Below, in pieces: positions 22,240-33,454 of a DNA stretch of 64,000 nt. The DNA is taken from contig OZ024742.1 in assembly GCA_964016885.1 (NCBI GenBank), positions 117,187,323-117,251,322 on the forward strand, written 5' to 3'. This DNA comes from Eledone cirrhosa (Eukaryota; Mollusca; Cephalopoda; Octopoda; Eledonidae). The notes under the pieces are model-generated. The model was not told the DNA's origin. It saw only the letters and a program-made list of their open reading frames with translations, and searched no databases. The first letter of the stretch is position 1. Each line of letters starts with the position of its first letter. The translations under genes and the position numbers were made by a program.

Positions 22240-22905
22240 TTGTGTGATGGACGGATAGACAGAAGTCACTCAAATTATATACATGTGAATGGAGCTCCCA
22301 TGAAGCAGGTAGTGAAGGTCAAGTATCTTGAGGCCGTATTCATGATTGATGGAAAGCAGGAGGCTGAATTAAGTGCAAGTATTGCAAAAGCTAATGCAGG
22401 AATGTGCCAGCTTCAGCATTCAGTAATCAAAAGTAGGGGTAATAGCCAAACTTGCTGTCTTCCTGGTATTCCTTCAAAAACTCACCTAGTGTCATGAATC
22501 TTGGGTAATGACTGAAAGAATATGATTGCAAAAATAGGCCAAAATGAGGTTCCTCCAAAGTGTCTTTGGAGTAACTTTAGTCAATAAAGTGCATAGCTTG
22601 GAGATCAGAGAATCACTCCAGGTAGAGCCGCTACTTCTCTGAATTGAGAGATCACAGCTCCGATACTATGAGCATGTAGTTAGAATGTCTCAGGAAAGAA
22701 TTGCTGGACAGATTTTACAGGCAAAACCAACCAGCAAGGGACCTAGAGGTAGACCCTGAGCAAAATAGTTGGATAACATCCATGAGCTTGTTTGGTCATG
22801 CTTTAGGATCCAGCTGGATCAGTTAGAGATGTTTGCTTCGGACTGAGTAACTGGAAAGGGTGTTTGAGGAGGAGTCTGCTCCCACAACCTTCTCAGAAAT
22901 AAGTG
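22240..22905 (+). mobile_element. LINE C-terminal region, different family, decayed
   Basis: The first frame reads VNGAPMKQVVKVKYLEAVF, DGKQEAELSASIAKANA; later frame pieces give LHSLEIRESLQ and LRYYEHVVRMSQER, then a PRGRP-like word and a WRGCLRRSLLPQPSQK-like end. This matches the post-RT region of a Jockey/RTE-type LINE seen in many invertebrates. It has numerous stops and is old. Confidence 0.6.
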
Positions 22906-23009
22906 GGTGTGGGTAAAGAAGAAGATATTGTCAATTTACTTTTCAATTTACATATCATATCTATATGCATATATATTTGCGTATAATACCAATATGCACA
23001 TTACATATG

Positions 23010-23046
23010 CCAGCAGAAAACCGCCCAAGGGCGGTTCTTCTGCTAG
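23010..23046 (+). mobile_element. Helitron-like 3' terminal hairpin
   Basis: A near-perfect hairpin (CAGCAGAAAACCGCCC, loop AA, then its complement) ending in CTAG followed by T. The same structure occurs at 60356-60392. Helitron 3' ends carry a hairpin before CTRR. No 5' end was found here. Confidence 0.55.
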
Positions 23047-23154
23047 TCTTATTAATGACATTGTATGTAACATCCTTTCCACAGATTTTAATGAATGTCA
23101 CATGACACTGAACATATTGTGGGAATTATAGAAAGATACCATTATCATTATTAT

Positions 23155-23238
23155 GCCTTTCATCCTTACGGGGTCGATAAAATAAAGTACCAGTAATGTA
23201 CTGGGTAATTGCTGGCCTTGTGCCAAAAAGTAGAATCA
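23155..23238 (+). mobile_element. 5'-truncated SINE-A
   Basis: Begins at GCCTTTCATCC and ends GTAGAATCA; 3' flank ATTATTATATTA. Confidence 0.85.
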
Positions 23239-23304
23239 ATTATTATATTAATCATAAGATAATAAATTTAGTAAGATATTATTAAATATTACATCACTTT
23301 AAAT

Positions 23305-23521
23305 ATTATATCGCTTTATAGGGCGGTGGATTGGCAGTATCGGTGGAGGGTCGGATGCCATGCTTTCCAGCATAGTTACGTCCCTTTACGATCTGAGTTC
23401 AAATCCCGCCGAGGTTGACTTTGCCTTTCATCCTTACGGGGTCGATAAAATAAAGTACCAGTAATGCACTGGGTAATTGCTGGCCTTGTGCCTAAAGTAG
23501 AAACAATTATATCACTTTATA
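23305..23521 (+). mobile_element. SINE-A with 16-base target duplication
   Basis: SINE at 23321-23505 flanked by ATTATATCGCTTTATA (23305-23320) and ATTATATCACTTTATA (23506-23521), one mismatch. Confidence 0.93.
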
Positions 23522-23524
23522 AGA

Positions 23525-23700
23525 TAACATCATATGGTGACATCTTTAGTAAGACATCATGTGAAATATTTATCAGATGATAATATTTCTTTTTAGGACA
23601 TCATTCATATGATAATATTTCTTATTAGGATATCATTCATATGATAATATCTCTTAGTAAGATATCATTCATATGATAATATATTATATTAACATAATAT
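23525..23700. repeat. 32-base minisatellite
   Basis: GGACATCATTCATATGATAA-type units repeat with a period of 32 bases (clear starts near 23596, 23628 and 23660), decaying outward. Each unit contains the palindrome CATATG. Confidence 0.75.
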
Positions 23701-23963
23701 CATATGATATATCGGTAAAACCCAAGGTAAATCAACAGTTATAAGCAAGCACAGCACATTCATGCAGTCTCTCAACATGCTAGAAATAATCACATCATGA
23801 CATCTTAGAAAAGAACATGTTGGATAATATGGTTTTAGGTTCATAGGAATGCCTTTCATAATCAATATGATTGATCAGTCTGATCTATAAAGTGCTGAGA
23901 ACATCTAATATTTTTCTCTTTTCTTGTATTTTTTAACATTTTTATTATTTATTGGTTAATAAT

Positions 23964-24181
23964 GGTTTCTGCTTTAGGCACAAGGCCAACAATTTTTGGG
24001 AGGGAGGGGAAATTCCATTAAATCAACCCCAGTGCATTATTGGTGCTTTATTTTATCAACCCCGTAATGATGAAAAGTAAAGCTAACCTTGGCAGGATTT
24101 GAACTCACAATGTAAAGGAAGGCAACTTTATGCCACAAAGCATGCTGTTCAATGTTCCACCAATACTGCCAATCTACTGCC
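23964..24181 (-). mobile_element. Old-subfamily SINE-A
   Basis: Contains the old centre (GGGAGGGAGGGGAAATTCC). Target on the SINE strand starts ATTATTAA on both sides. Its head end was the landing site of the younger copy next to it. Confidence 0.85.
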
Positions 24182-24401
24182 CTTTATTTATTAATAATTG
24201 TTTCTACTTTTTGGCACAAGGCCAGCAATTACCCAGTGCATTACAGGTACTTTATTTTATCGACCCCGTAAGGATGAAAGGCAAAGTTAACCTCGGCGGG
24301 ATTTGAACTCAGAATAGCAAGGGCCGTAACTCTATGCGTCAAAGCATGGCGTCCGACCCTCTACCGATACTGCCAATCCACCGCCTTTATTTATTAATAA
24401 T
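24181..24401 (-). mobile_element. Young SINE-A inserted at the edge of an old SINE-A
   Basis: SINE at 24199-24383 with an 18-base duplication, CCTTTATTTATTAATAAT, at 24181-24198 and 24384-24401. The first two bases of the duplication overlap the old SINE's CCC end. Confidence 0.92.
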
Positions 24402-24599
24402 ACTTTTTATTTTCAATTTCTGATATTTTTTTCAATTTGAGATATTAACACATTGAATTCAAATCATTTTATAAGACAAATTTATTTTCTTTCCATTAAA
24501 TATAAATCTGACAGGTTATTTTAACTTAAAATTATAATTGACCAACAAAGCTATTCCATAAAACAAAAAAATAACTAATAGCTGTGTTATTAAAGAATT

Positions 24600-25000
24600 G
24601 CTTCACAACCATATGGTACTTTGACTGAGTGTCTTCCACTACAACCTTCTTCTTCTAACCATCTTGCTCGGTGTTTACCCCTGGGTCTTCTGTCATTTGG
24701 TTGTAAAATCCACTCATCCTATTTTCAAAGAAACATTAGATAATGCTCTGTTCAGTATTGAAATAACATTTCTTTAAAAATATATAAACAAAAATTATAT
24801 TTGTAAGTAGCTTCTTCATCTGTTGATTTAAATAATATTTGCTGATCCTAAAATTCTAGATTAGGTTTGAATTGGTGTTTTATGTACTAAAATAAACCAC
24901 TATGTGGCAACATGGGCAAATAACTTTACCATATCCTTGGGTTGACTCAAGCAATATGAGTGAAATTGGGTAGACAGAAACTTTATAGAAGCTAATCGGA
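24600..25000 (+). mobile_element. Fragments of another cephalopod-type SINE
   Basis: TTGCTTCACAACCATATGG (24600-24618) and, at 24880-25000, ACTATGTGGCAACATGGGCA and GGTAGACAGAAACTTTATAGAAGC, match my memory of an octopus/squid tRNA-derived SINE. Related pieces: 40150-40320 (minus), 49085-49165 (plus), 50372-50530 (plus), 55355-55440 (minus). Confidence 0.5.
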
Positions 25001-25112
25001 TGGATTGTACTTGTTTTAAAATAATATTTATAATCCTTGGATTGCTCTACTCTATTTTCAAAGGAACATTAGAAAATGTTGAGTCTAGTATTGAAATGAC
25101 ATTTCTTTAAAT
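24718..25112. repeat. Direct repeat pair about 330 bases apart
   Basis: 24718-24780 and 25050-25110 share CTATTTTCAAAG, AACATTAGA, AGTATTGAAAT and ACATTTCTTTAAA in order. Similarity decays beyond. Confidence 0.6.
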
Positions 25113-25356
25113 CATTTAACTCTACTTTCAGAGACAGTGAATGGATAATGGTATAACCATACACATATAACAATAAAATAGCAAACTTTTCTTGTTGAGA
25201 TTTTCCTCTTTTGTTGATTTGCTTCAAATTAACCAAATATGCTGTATGACAGACTCTTTTCAACAAATATTTAAACTCTCTGAAATAAAAAAAATGTATG
25301 CAAGGTAAAAGATTTATTCAGATTATTAGATTTCTCTGAATGTCTCAACTGTTGGA

Positions 25357-25390
<34 letters not shown>

Positions 25391-25818
25391 GTTCTTTGGA
25401 AAGTTTGTTGAAATGAATATCAAGCCACTACCTGCAGCCTCAGATATTCAGGACGTATCGGAGGGTTCTTGCCGTTCCCAGCAAGCATGCCTTTTGAAGT
25501 GTTCCAAAAAGCGGGGCGGGGCCAATTTTCTTTAAGCATCCCTGGAAACTTTTTGAGATAGTACCTAGTGCGCCTATGACAATCGGGACCACTTTGACTT
25601 CATGGCAGTTCCAAATCCTTTTTACCTCCCACTTTAAGTCCTGGTATCAGTTAATTTTCTCCCTCACCTTCTCTTGCACTCTCGTGTCGAATGGGCAGGC
25701 CACATCCACAATCAGGCACAATCTTTTTTCCTTGTCGAAAACCACCAGGTCAGGTCTATTGTGTTCCAGTTTCTTGTCCGTCTGTATCCTAAAATCCCAT
25801 AGCACCTTCACCTGATCG

Positions 25819-25822
<4 letters not shown>
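25391..25822 (-). mobile_element. R4-A LINE 3' fragment in an ATT array
   Basis: Encodes the last part of the REL endonuclease (with VDVACPFD-type Asp intact) and the 3' untranslated region. About 33 bases near the 3' end are missing relative to the 34.5-kb copy. Pure ATT arrays flank both ends. Confidence 0.85.
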
Positions 25823-25872
<50 letters not shown>

Positions 25873-26057
25873 GGGCGGTGGATTGGCAGTATCGGTAGAG
25901 GGTCGGACGCCATGCTTTCCAACATAGTTACGTCCCTTTACGATCTGAGTTCAAATCCCGCCGAGGTTGACTTTGCCTTTCATCCTTATGGGGTCGATAA
26001 AATAAAGTACCAGTAATGCACTGGGTAATTGCTGGCCTTGTGCTTAAAGTAGAAACA
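25873..26057 (+). mobile_element. SINE-A copy between ATT arrays
   Basis: Full length, GGGCGGTGG to GTAGAAACA, with (ATT)n on both sides, so its target duplication cannot be delimited. Confidence 0.9.
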
Positions 26058-26155
26058 ATTATTATTATTATTATTAGTTGAATAGCAGAATTTGTAGAAA
26101 TTGGACAACATGCTTTGTGACATTTGTGCCTAAAGTAGAAACAATAATAATAATA

Positions 26156-26212
<57 letters not shown>

Positions 26213-26559
26213 CCCGCCGAGGTTAACTTTGCCTTTCATCCTTATAGGGTCGATAAAATAAAGTACCAGTAATGTACTGGATAATTGCTGGCCTTGTGCT
26301 TAAAGTAGAAACAATTATTATTATTATTATTAGTTGAATAGCAGAATTTGTAGAAATTGGACAACATGCTTTGTGACATATAGTTACAGCCCTTTAAATT
26401 CTGAGTTCAAATCCCATGGAGGTTAGCTTTGCCTTTCATCCTTATGAGGTTGATAAAATAAAGTACTAGTCACACACTGGGGTCGATTTAATCGACTTTC
26501 CCCTCCCCCAGAATTGCTGGCCTTTATTATTATCATTACTATTATTATTATCATTACTG

Positions 26560-27950
26560 TTGGTTTGCAAAAGGACTTCAGACAAATGGAAGTTTCCTGG
26601 GTATTTGTAATATCAATAATCTAGTATTCACAGCTATTTCTTAGCACAATTACAATATTAGGTCTGTTGTTTTCAAATCTGTGGTCAGTTAGGATAGTGA
26701 TTTCCCATAGTCTCTTAGATTTGTGTCAGCCATCAAGCATACTTTCTGGGATATGCTGGAATCACTTATCAGACTCATGATACCCATATTTATTGCACAT
26801 TCACCAATGAATTTACATACCGTATTTTCTGGCGTCAAAAACGCTACTTTTTCCCTAAAATAAGTCTCAAAAATCTATCATGCGTCCTGGAGGCCAAAGG
26901 TTGTTTATTATTTTTGGTTGTCAAAATTAGGGTGTGTCCTTGAGGATGAAGTGCCTTCAGTGCCGGGAAATACGGTACATATAGAAATTGTCATGTGTTT
27001 TTTAATACTCATTTTGAACTAGTATTTTGAACGTATTCATTATGTCACTGAAACTTTCTGTATTAATTTCATATGGATGGCACCTCACACTTTCACTGCC
27101 TTAATTCTCAAAATTTGGTCTTGCACTGAGATCAGCAGTGCTTCAGTTTCCCGTTTTATGTCACTGTTGGTTAGCCAATAACCAAACCTTTCAGTCTTTA
27201 ATTTAGATGTTTGTAGTTCAAATTAAGCATGCAAGGGTATTTCTAAATATACTTCCATTTATTCCACAGACACTTATCTCTTAAATACTTCTTTACTTTC
27301 CATCTTTCCTTCTAGTCATATTACTGCTAAGGCATACTATAGAAGTCTTTTGTTACTATTTATCAGGAGGTAATTTATGGCCTGCCTTTCATTCTCTCCA
27401 TATTCTGTAACACTTATCAGGCCACTTCTACCAAATGGGCATTTCAAGTATGGTTGATTTACACATTTTCTGGAATGTAATATGTACATGGTCATGATAT
27501 TTCTGGTTCTATAGTCCATCACATCAATCTCAGCCTTAGTTTGAGGATCCCAACACTGTATCGTATCATAGATACAGCTCAGGTGCTTACAGCAAGAATC
27601 AAGTTTGAACTTGAGAAGTTTAAGCCTGTGTAATGTTGTTTTTACATTGTCTTTCATTGGTCTATACAATATCTCACCAATCTCTAAGATTCCTAGATAC
27701 CTGTCATCACTTGGATCACTCATTCAGTTACCAAATAGTAATTTGATGCCAGTTACATTGGACCTTTTCCTCATTTTCATATTGACAGCTACACATTTGA
27801 GCTATTTGTAATGACTGTAGTTGTGCTTCAAACTTCCCCAACATTTTCAAATAAAGAACGAATGGTATAAATAAACATCTTTCCCCAACTTATACCCAAT
27901 CCCCACCTACCTCAGTATTAATGATATTGGTATAAGAGCAATGACAAAGT
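26560..27950 (-). mobile_element. R4-like LINE (family R4-C), decayed, with a MITE inside
   Basis: The minus strand encodes, from the 27.7-kb end, YLGILEIGEIL, a thumb region with YRTRNIMTMYILHSRKC, RSGLISVTEYG, and, nearer 26.6 kb, LTDHRFENNRPNIVIV followed by IIDIT: a REL nuclease core with RPN for RPD. Stops and shifts are scattered. The TA-flanked MITE at 26820-26974 interrupts the part between zinc finger and nuclease. Confidence 0.7.
26820..26974. mobile_element. 155-bp MITE with 14-base inverted ends and TA duplication
   Basis: Ends CCGTATTTTCTGGC and, complemented, CCGTATTTCCCGGC; TA on both outer sides. No coding. A right-end fragment of the same family lies at 43206-43250 (GGGTGTGTCCTCGAGGATAA). 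TA targets suggest a Tc1/mariner-type helper, which is inference. Confidence 0.75.
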
Positions 27951-28299
27951 TTGAATTGATTTACTACAAATATAGCACTCCATAACTGTCTTTTTGAGCT
28001 TTCTCTAGTCATTTCTTCCACTTATTCATTATACAAGGTATTATACCTGGCAGGTACCCATTGTACAGTATGTTGGAAAAATGCATACTATTCCACCTAA
28101 ACTGAATAGAAAAATTAATAATTATTACTATTATCATCACTCTTATTTCTTCTTCTTCATTGTCATCATTGTCATCATGGTGTAGCTTCCCACCACAGAA
28201 TCACAATACCATTACATACTGCTGTATGTGTTAGGTTGCCATTACTTTCTTTATTTCCACAGGTCCAACACTTTAGCAATTTCACTAATCCACTGTCCC

Positions 28300-28425
28300 T
28301 CAACAACTACTTTATTTATCAACCCCAACAGGATGAAAGATAAAGTTGACCTCAGAGCACAAAGTGCCAGAACAAAATCTCCAAAGCATTTAATCTGACA
28401 CTAACAACACTGACAGCTCACCTGT
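28300..28425 (-). mobile_element. Very degenerate SINE-A-like fragment
   Basis: CTACTTTATTTATCAACCCC, AGGATGAAAGATAAAGTTGA in order suggest an eroded body. The rest of 27950-28760 is unassigned. Confidence 0.35.
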
Positions 28426-28764
28426 AATGTTTATAGGAATTTAATAAATTGAATTTAGCAGCTGTTTAGTATCCTGGGATTTGTGCACTTATTCAAAAGT
28501 CTACTGAAATTAGTCTGGGTGTTTGTAGAACATACGAATTTGATCAATACTTGATTATATTCAGTTACTTTGACTATAAGTTGATATAAATAGCCATGAT
28601 CTGATTTGCTTACTAAGTAACTTGTGTGTTAAAAAGATCATAGGGTCTGCAGCCTTGAAAACTTTCAGAATTTGAAATATGTATTACTGTATATAATTGT
28701 ATGTAAGCCACATCTTATTTGTGTTTATACTTTTACTTCTGCCAGCAACCCATGCATAAGAACA

Positions 28765-29126
28765 ACGTTTGTTAGATAAAAAAAAGAATACACATGCAGT
28801 TTTTACATTCATTTATGGATAAAGAAAACCTGTGACTTACATAGAAGTATATACATCATATATTTTGTCTTTCTTATGGGATTCTTTTGTAATGTTTATC
28901 ATTTACAGAAATTAATCCCAATGATAGATAGATCTCTTGTGAACTGAGCAAATGCAAGGTTTAGTAGATAAATCACATGCAAGTTTTCACACCCATTTAT
29001 TAGTGAAGAAAACCTGTGACTTATCTGTGTATATACATTATATATTTTCTTTTTCTTAGGGCCCTCTTTTGTAACATTTATCATTTACAGAAATTATACC
29101 CAGTGATAGATAGATTTCTTGGAGCT
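28765..29126. repeat. Tandem duplication of about 185 bases
   Basis: 28769-28942 and 28956-29126 share GAAAACCTGTGACTTA, TATATTTT, TTTATCATTTACAGAAATTA and GATAGATAGAT in the same order, clearly diverged. Confidence 0.75.
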
Positions 29127-29494
29127 CTTTACCCTATTCTCTCCCTCTGTTTTCTGCTAGGCTGTTGGGGTTATTTTACACTCTTTCTTTTCATGTTCAA
29201 TTGTGTAGCTGGATACACAATGTTTCTGTCCACCCATGTAAGTTCTATCTTTCCAATAACATTGTACCTTTTATGTTGCCTGAATGTGTTCCCTAAGTCT
29301 AATGACTAGCTGTTTGATGAAAGTATCACAGCCCTTATGCCTGTCACCATTCTATTTCTAGATATTTATTAACATTTCTTCTGCACATCATCTGTTTTTT
29401 CTCTCTACTTGTCTCTCCCCTTATTTTTCTGTTCTCTGTTAGGTTTCTCTGTGTTTTAACAGTTTTTTCTACATGATATCTGGCCTGCTTGTTA

Positions 29495-29640
29495 TGTCAC
29501 TTACATCACCACTTTACAGTGTGGGCTGGGTACTTTTTGTTGTGATATCAACACAACCACTTTAGAGTGGGGACTGGAACAGGGGTGTAAAGGCATGGGA
29601 GTTGGGTGGTGTGATCAGATGTGGGTGGGGTGTTAGGGCA
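29495..29640 (-). mobile_element. SINE-B/RTE 3'-region fragment
   Basis: CACTTTACAGTGTGGGCTGG and TACTTTTTGTTGTGATA are complements of the shared RTE/SINE-B 3' region. Confidence 0.5.
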
Positions 29641-29870
29641 TGGGAGGTATATGGAAGGATATATAAACTGAGATCAGTTTGACAATTGCCACCAGCGAAA
29701 GTTCTCCAGGAAAGTTAAACAGAAATCTTTATAAATCTCCCCACTGAAGTTAACAAAGAACTTACTAGATCTAAAAAACCAAATTGTAAAATTATAATAT
29801 TATAAAAATAAATTAAATTGTTTAGAACTACAAGTGAAGTCATTCTTTTTCTATATATATATATATATAT

Positions 29871-30346
29871 TACACCTCTCCAAGACAATGTCACTGGACC
29901 GAGACCTTTGGCGGTACTCAGTAACAGAGAAGACCCGCCTTACCTAAATATATAGTAAAACCTACTCCAGCCAGTAGGCATCTCTAACAAAATACACCCC
30001 GTCCCACCACCCCCACCCCCACCCCATCCACACCACCCCGTTCTATGTAAAGTTATGTTGGTGCCGCGCCATCCAGGCCGAAACAAATGAGATCGTGTAG
30101 GTGTCACGACAAAAAAACACACAGTCCACGCTGTAATGTGGCCGTGTAGGCAACACGGTAAAAACCTCCCAGACCCACACTGTAAATGTGGTTGGTGTTA
30201 GGAAGGGCATCCAACTGTAGAAAACCTGCCAGACAGTCCTATGCGAGCAAGACAATCACTCTTGCCTCAAGTGGGACTACCCCCGTCCAAACCCATGCAA
30301 GCGTGGAACACGGACGTTAAACGTTGATGATGATGATGATGATGAT
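29871..30346 (+). mobile_element. RTE-like LINE 3' end, strongly truncated
   Basis: Starts in the last 30 or so codons (LHLSKTMSLDRDLWRY-like), then the 3' untranslated region and (GAT)n. It follows directly on an (AT)n run, as do the truncated copies at 52662 and 56572. Confidence 0.85.
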
Positions 30347-30349
30347 ATA

Positions 30350-31980
30350 TGAGAGAGAGAGGGGGAGGGAGATACAACATTTAACTTTAGACCAGTGTTT
30401 TTTACAACCATTTTAAAGCCATCTTCCCTGCTGAGGCAGGGGTTATATTTGTGGGCCCATTAACAAATTGTATCAAGCACGAGGCCATAATAAATGGTCT
30501 GAACTTCTCCCTTGTTTCAACTAAGTTTCTTTCCTTGTTAATATACTGAAACTAGGGACCTTTTCAAGGCATTGTTTTATGGCTAGATGCCCTTCCTGGT
30601 TCTTGTTATTTTAGTTGGCTCTTACAATTTGTGGAGATATGGTGTACTTTATCTAAACTGGACACATGTTTATTAAAAAGCTATAATGTATTTTTTTTAA
30701 ATACTCCCACAACACACACAAACACATTTGTTTTTAACATTGCTCTTCTGTTGGGTGAATGCCCCATGTTCAGAATCATATTTTAGATAATGAGGAGCCA
30801 ATATGTGATTGCTTGATTAACTAGAAATATTAACAAAATCACCCTCAATTTATACATAACATTCTGCCATCATAAAAAATGGACAGTCACATTGGATAAT
30901 TTAATTCTAAACACTTTTGAGAAGAAACGATGAAGATAGGTCTGCTCTATTACTGATTAGTTAGAGAAAGAGATTCAATGCCTATGATCCTTTTCATTGT
31001 CTCCATGACTGGGAGCGAGAGAGGAAGGGATCACCAAACCATATTGGCAGACCTTGAATGTTTGCAACAATGAACTTCACTAAAATCACCCAAAGACAAA
31101 ATAGTAGTGTTAAACCAGTTAAGAGATTAAGTCTACCACCCAAACTTTGTGTAAAGATTTGTCATAAGTAATATACAATCTAATATTTTAGACCTTATTC
31201 TTTGATAAAAAAGAAAGAAGTGTTGTAATTTGATATTTCAGAATTTAATAGCTTGAAACAGTACAATTTGCACTCCTCATAGCACTTTAAGATACTGAAC
31301 TCTCTTGTGAAAGACAATTAATAAATTGAATAAGATATTTGATTAATATTGAGAAAACATTTTGAAAAGTATTCTGAATTGCCAAATGGAAAATTTATGA
31401 ATGAGCCTCCATAGAATTCTTCCTTTCAGCTATTAAAAAAAGATACAAAACAATTAAAGTAAACAAAATTTGTTATTCAAGTGTCTTTAAATGAATGCAC
31501 TCCACTTCGCAAGAGGCCTATTAACTTCTGTAAATGAAAACATAGCACAGCTGTAGCATTTCAAATGTTAGCAAACAACCCATAAGTTCAGTATGCTTCT
31601 GTTTACAACCATATTACACATATCACCATGTTTTTAATTATGGCCTTCAGCTGTCAAAACAACCCCTCCAATAAAACCATTATATTTATTCTGACATCTA
31701 TAATGTAAAAATTCAGACATTTTTTTAAAAGATAGAAATTGTGAAAGCAGAAGAAATTACAGTAACTAATTCAGAGTAGCTGTAATTTATTAAGATTAAT
31801 TAAAGAGAGGTAATGCAAATATTTCCTTTTCGATAATTTTATTTTAATTGGGGTAAAAGGTACAGCTGAATTCATCGCTATCATTTTTACAATTGCTTTC
31901 CCGTGAGTGTATTGGTTAAACAAGTGCTCTCCAGCATAGTGTTTCTCTACTTGTCTCTTCCCTTTGAAATCTCCTCTGAG
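30350..31980. other. Mostly unassigned stretch
   Basis: Contains an AG-rich patch, GATTAAGTCTACCA near 31120 shared with about 10810, and otherwise ordinary AT-rich sequence. No gene seen. Confidence 0.4.
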
Positions 31981-31984
31981 CATC

Positions 31985-32222
31985 AGGATATTCATTCTCA
32001 CTATCTCTACCCAAGTCTTCCTTAGCCTACCTTTACTACTTCATTCCACTTGAAACTCCTAACACTTTATCTAATGATCACCATCCATTTGCATTACATG
32101 TCTATGCCGATGCAATCTTCTCTCTTACTCCTTCTGATTTCTCTTATATCCAGATTTTCTCTCAACTCCTCTGCACTTTCTCTTTTATGCACACTGACAT
32201 TACACATCTAACACACCCATTA
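31985..32222 (-). mobile_element. RTE-like LINE C-terminal fragment
   Basis: Minus-strand frame pieces include RLHRHRHVMQMDG, and RLRKTWVEIVRMN, matching RLRWYGHVMRM and GRPRKTWDDLI of the better copies. Confidence 0.6.
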
Positions 32223-32589
32223 TAAAATATCATTTAATTACTGCTGGTATGGAAAGCAGAAAAACAAAGATCAATGTTTTCTTGTGTAATTTCTTGAAAT
32301 ATTTGTCATAAACAATATCGTAAAATGAGCTGGAACAAGTGAAAGATTAATTAATTTAGAGACAGATATTATGAAAGTTAGCTATTTCTAAGCTTGTTTT
32401 TCAAAGATACTTTGTCTAGAGACGATGCTGCAGATATTTTCCTCTCAAATATTAAAAATATTTATTAATATTTCAAATGGCATTTTGAAATAGTTTATAT
32501 TTTATTTCAATAATTTATATCCTTGCTTTTGTAATTGACTAATTTAAAATCAATTACTGTTTCTACAATTAATCTCATTAATCATATTA

Positions 32590-32613
32590 CTTCTCTCTCT
32601 CTCTCTCTCTCTC
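32590..32613. repeat. (CT)n microsatellite
   Basis: Pure CT run of about 24 bases. Confidence 0.9.
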
Positions 32614-32774
32614 ACACATATTTTGTGAAAGTTACAAAGAGTGTCTTCAATTAAACATGCTCTAATTGATAATAATTTATCACATCTCCACCCACCTTCA
32701 CCACATGCAGTCATTGCTGGAACAATTACCACTGCAATTATAGAGGATAACAAAATGGAGTTATGATGATGCTA

Positions 32775-32830
32775 TTGTTGTTTATCCCTGGGTCAGCCCT
32801 GTTCACAAGTAGACCTATAATGGTATATAG
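32775..32830 (+). mobile_element. Short SINE piece (GGTCAGCCCTG type)
   Basis: GTTGTTTATCCCTGGGTCAG and AAGTAGACCTATAATG recur, eroded, at 39755-39850 and 45820-45900. I recall this as a cephalopod repeat; family name not known. Confidence 0.45.
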
Positions 32831-33098
32831 ATATGTTAGTTTCAATAATTGATCCAGTTGAATAATCAATAGCAAGCTCTATTTCAGTAACTCTGTGAGG
32901 CAACTTTGGATATGTTTTGGCAATATTAAATCTCCCCAGGGTAACATAGGACTCACTATACTTGTTACATTAGGGATGAAACATTATATACATGTAGGAT
33001 ATATGATTAGGCATAAAAAATTAGCATATTTAAAACTAACTGTGGTCTATAGTAATCTGAGAAAATAAAACCAAAATGATTAGATATAAAAATAATTA

Positions 33099-33245
33099 TT
33101 TCTACTATTGGTACTTTATTTTATCGATCCCGTAAGGATGAAAGGCAAAGTTAACCTCGGCGGGATTTGAACTCAGAATGGCAAGGGCCGTAACTCTATG
33201 CGTCAAAGCATGGCGTCTGACCCTCAACTGATACTGCCAATCCAA
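33099..33245 (-). mobile_element. SINE-A with an internal deletion
   Basis: Goes from TTTCTAC directly to TATTGGTACTTTATT, missing about 35 bases of the 3' region, then normal to the head end. 3' flank ATTATTTTTATA on the SINE strand. Confidence 0.85.
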
Positions 33246-33454
33246 TGACCAAATAGGTGTTTTGTTGTTCATTTAGGATTTACTGCTTAACTCTAAAGAC
33301 ATGTGAAATAACAGTGAAATGTGGATATATAAACAGACAGATAAGCAAACAGATACAGAAATAGATGGATAGATGGATTTTCATATTATACACTAGTTTG
33401 TGTAGTAAAATAAAATTGGCTAATATTCCTTTATTTCTCAACACATGTATTTCT

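Larger units (their letters stand above)
25361..26527. mobile_element. Composite hub of LINE and SINE pieces joined at (ATT)n
   Basis: Order: (ATT)n 25361-25390; R4-A LINE 3' fragment 25391-25822 (minus); (ATT)n; SINE-A 25873-26057 (plus); (ATT)n; old SINE head about 26066-26122 joined to a SINE-A 3' end 26123-26137; (AAT)n/(ATT)n to 26212; SINE-A body without head 26213-26309; (ATT)n; complete old SINE-A 26333-26527. The segment GTTGAATAGCAGAATTTG to CTTTGTGACAT occurs twice (26064-26122 and 26332-26380). Confidence 0.85.

Noticed and set aside
23525..23700. Possible CRISPR-like array (32-base period)
   Set aside because: No spacers between units, and the context is an animal genome; it is a minisatellite.
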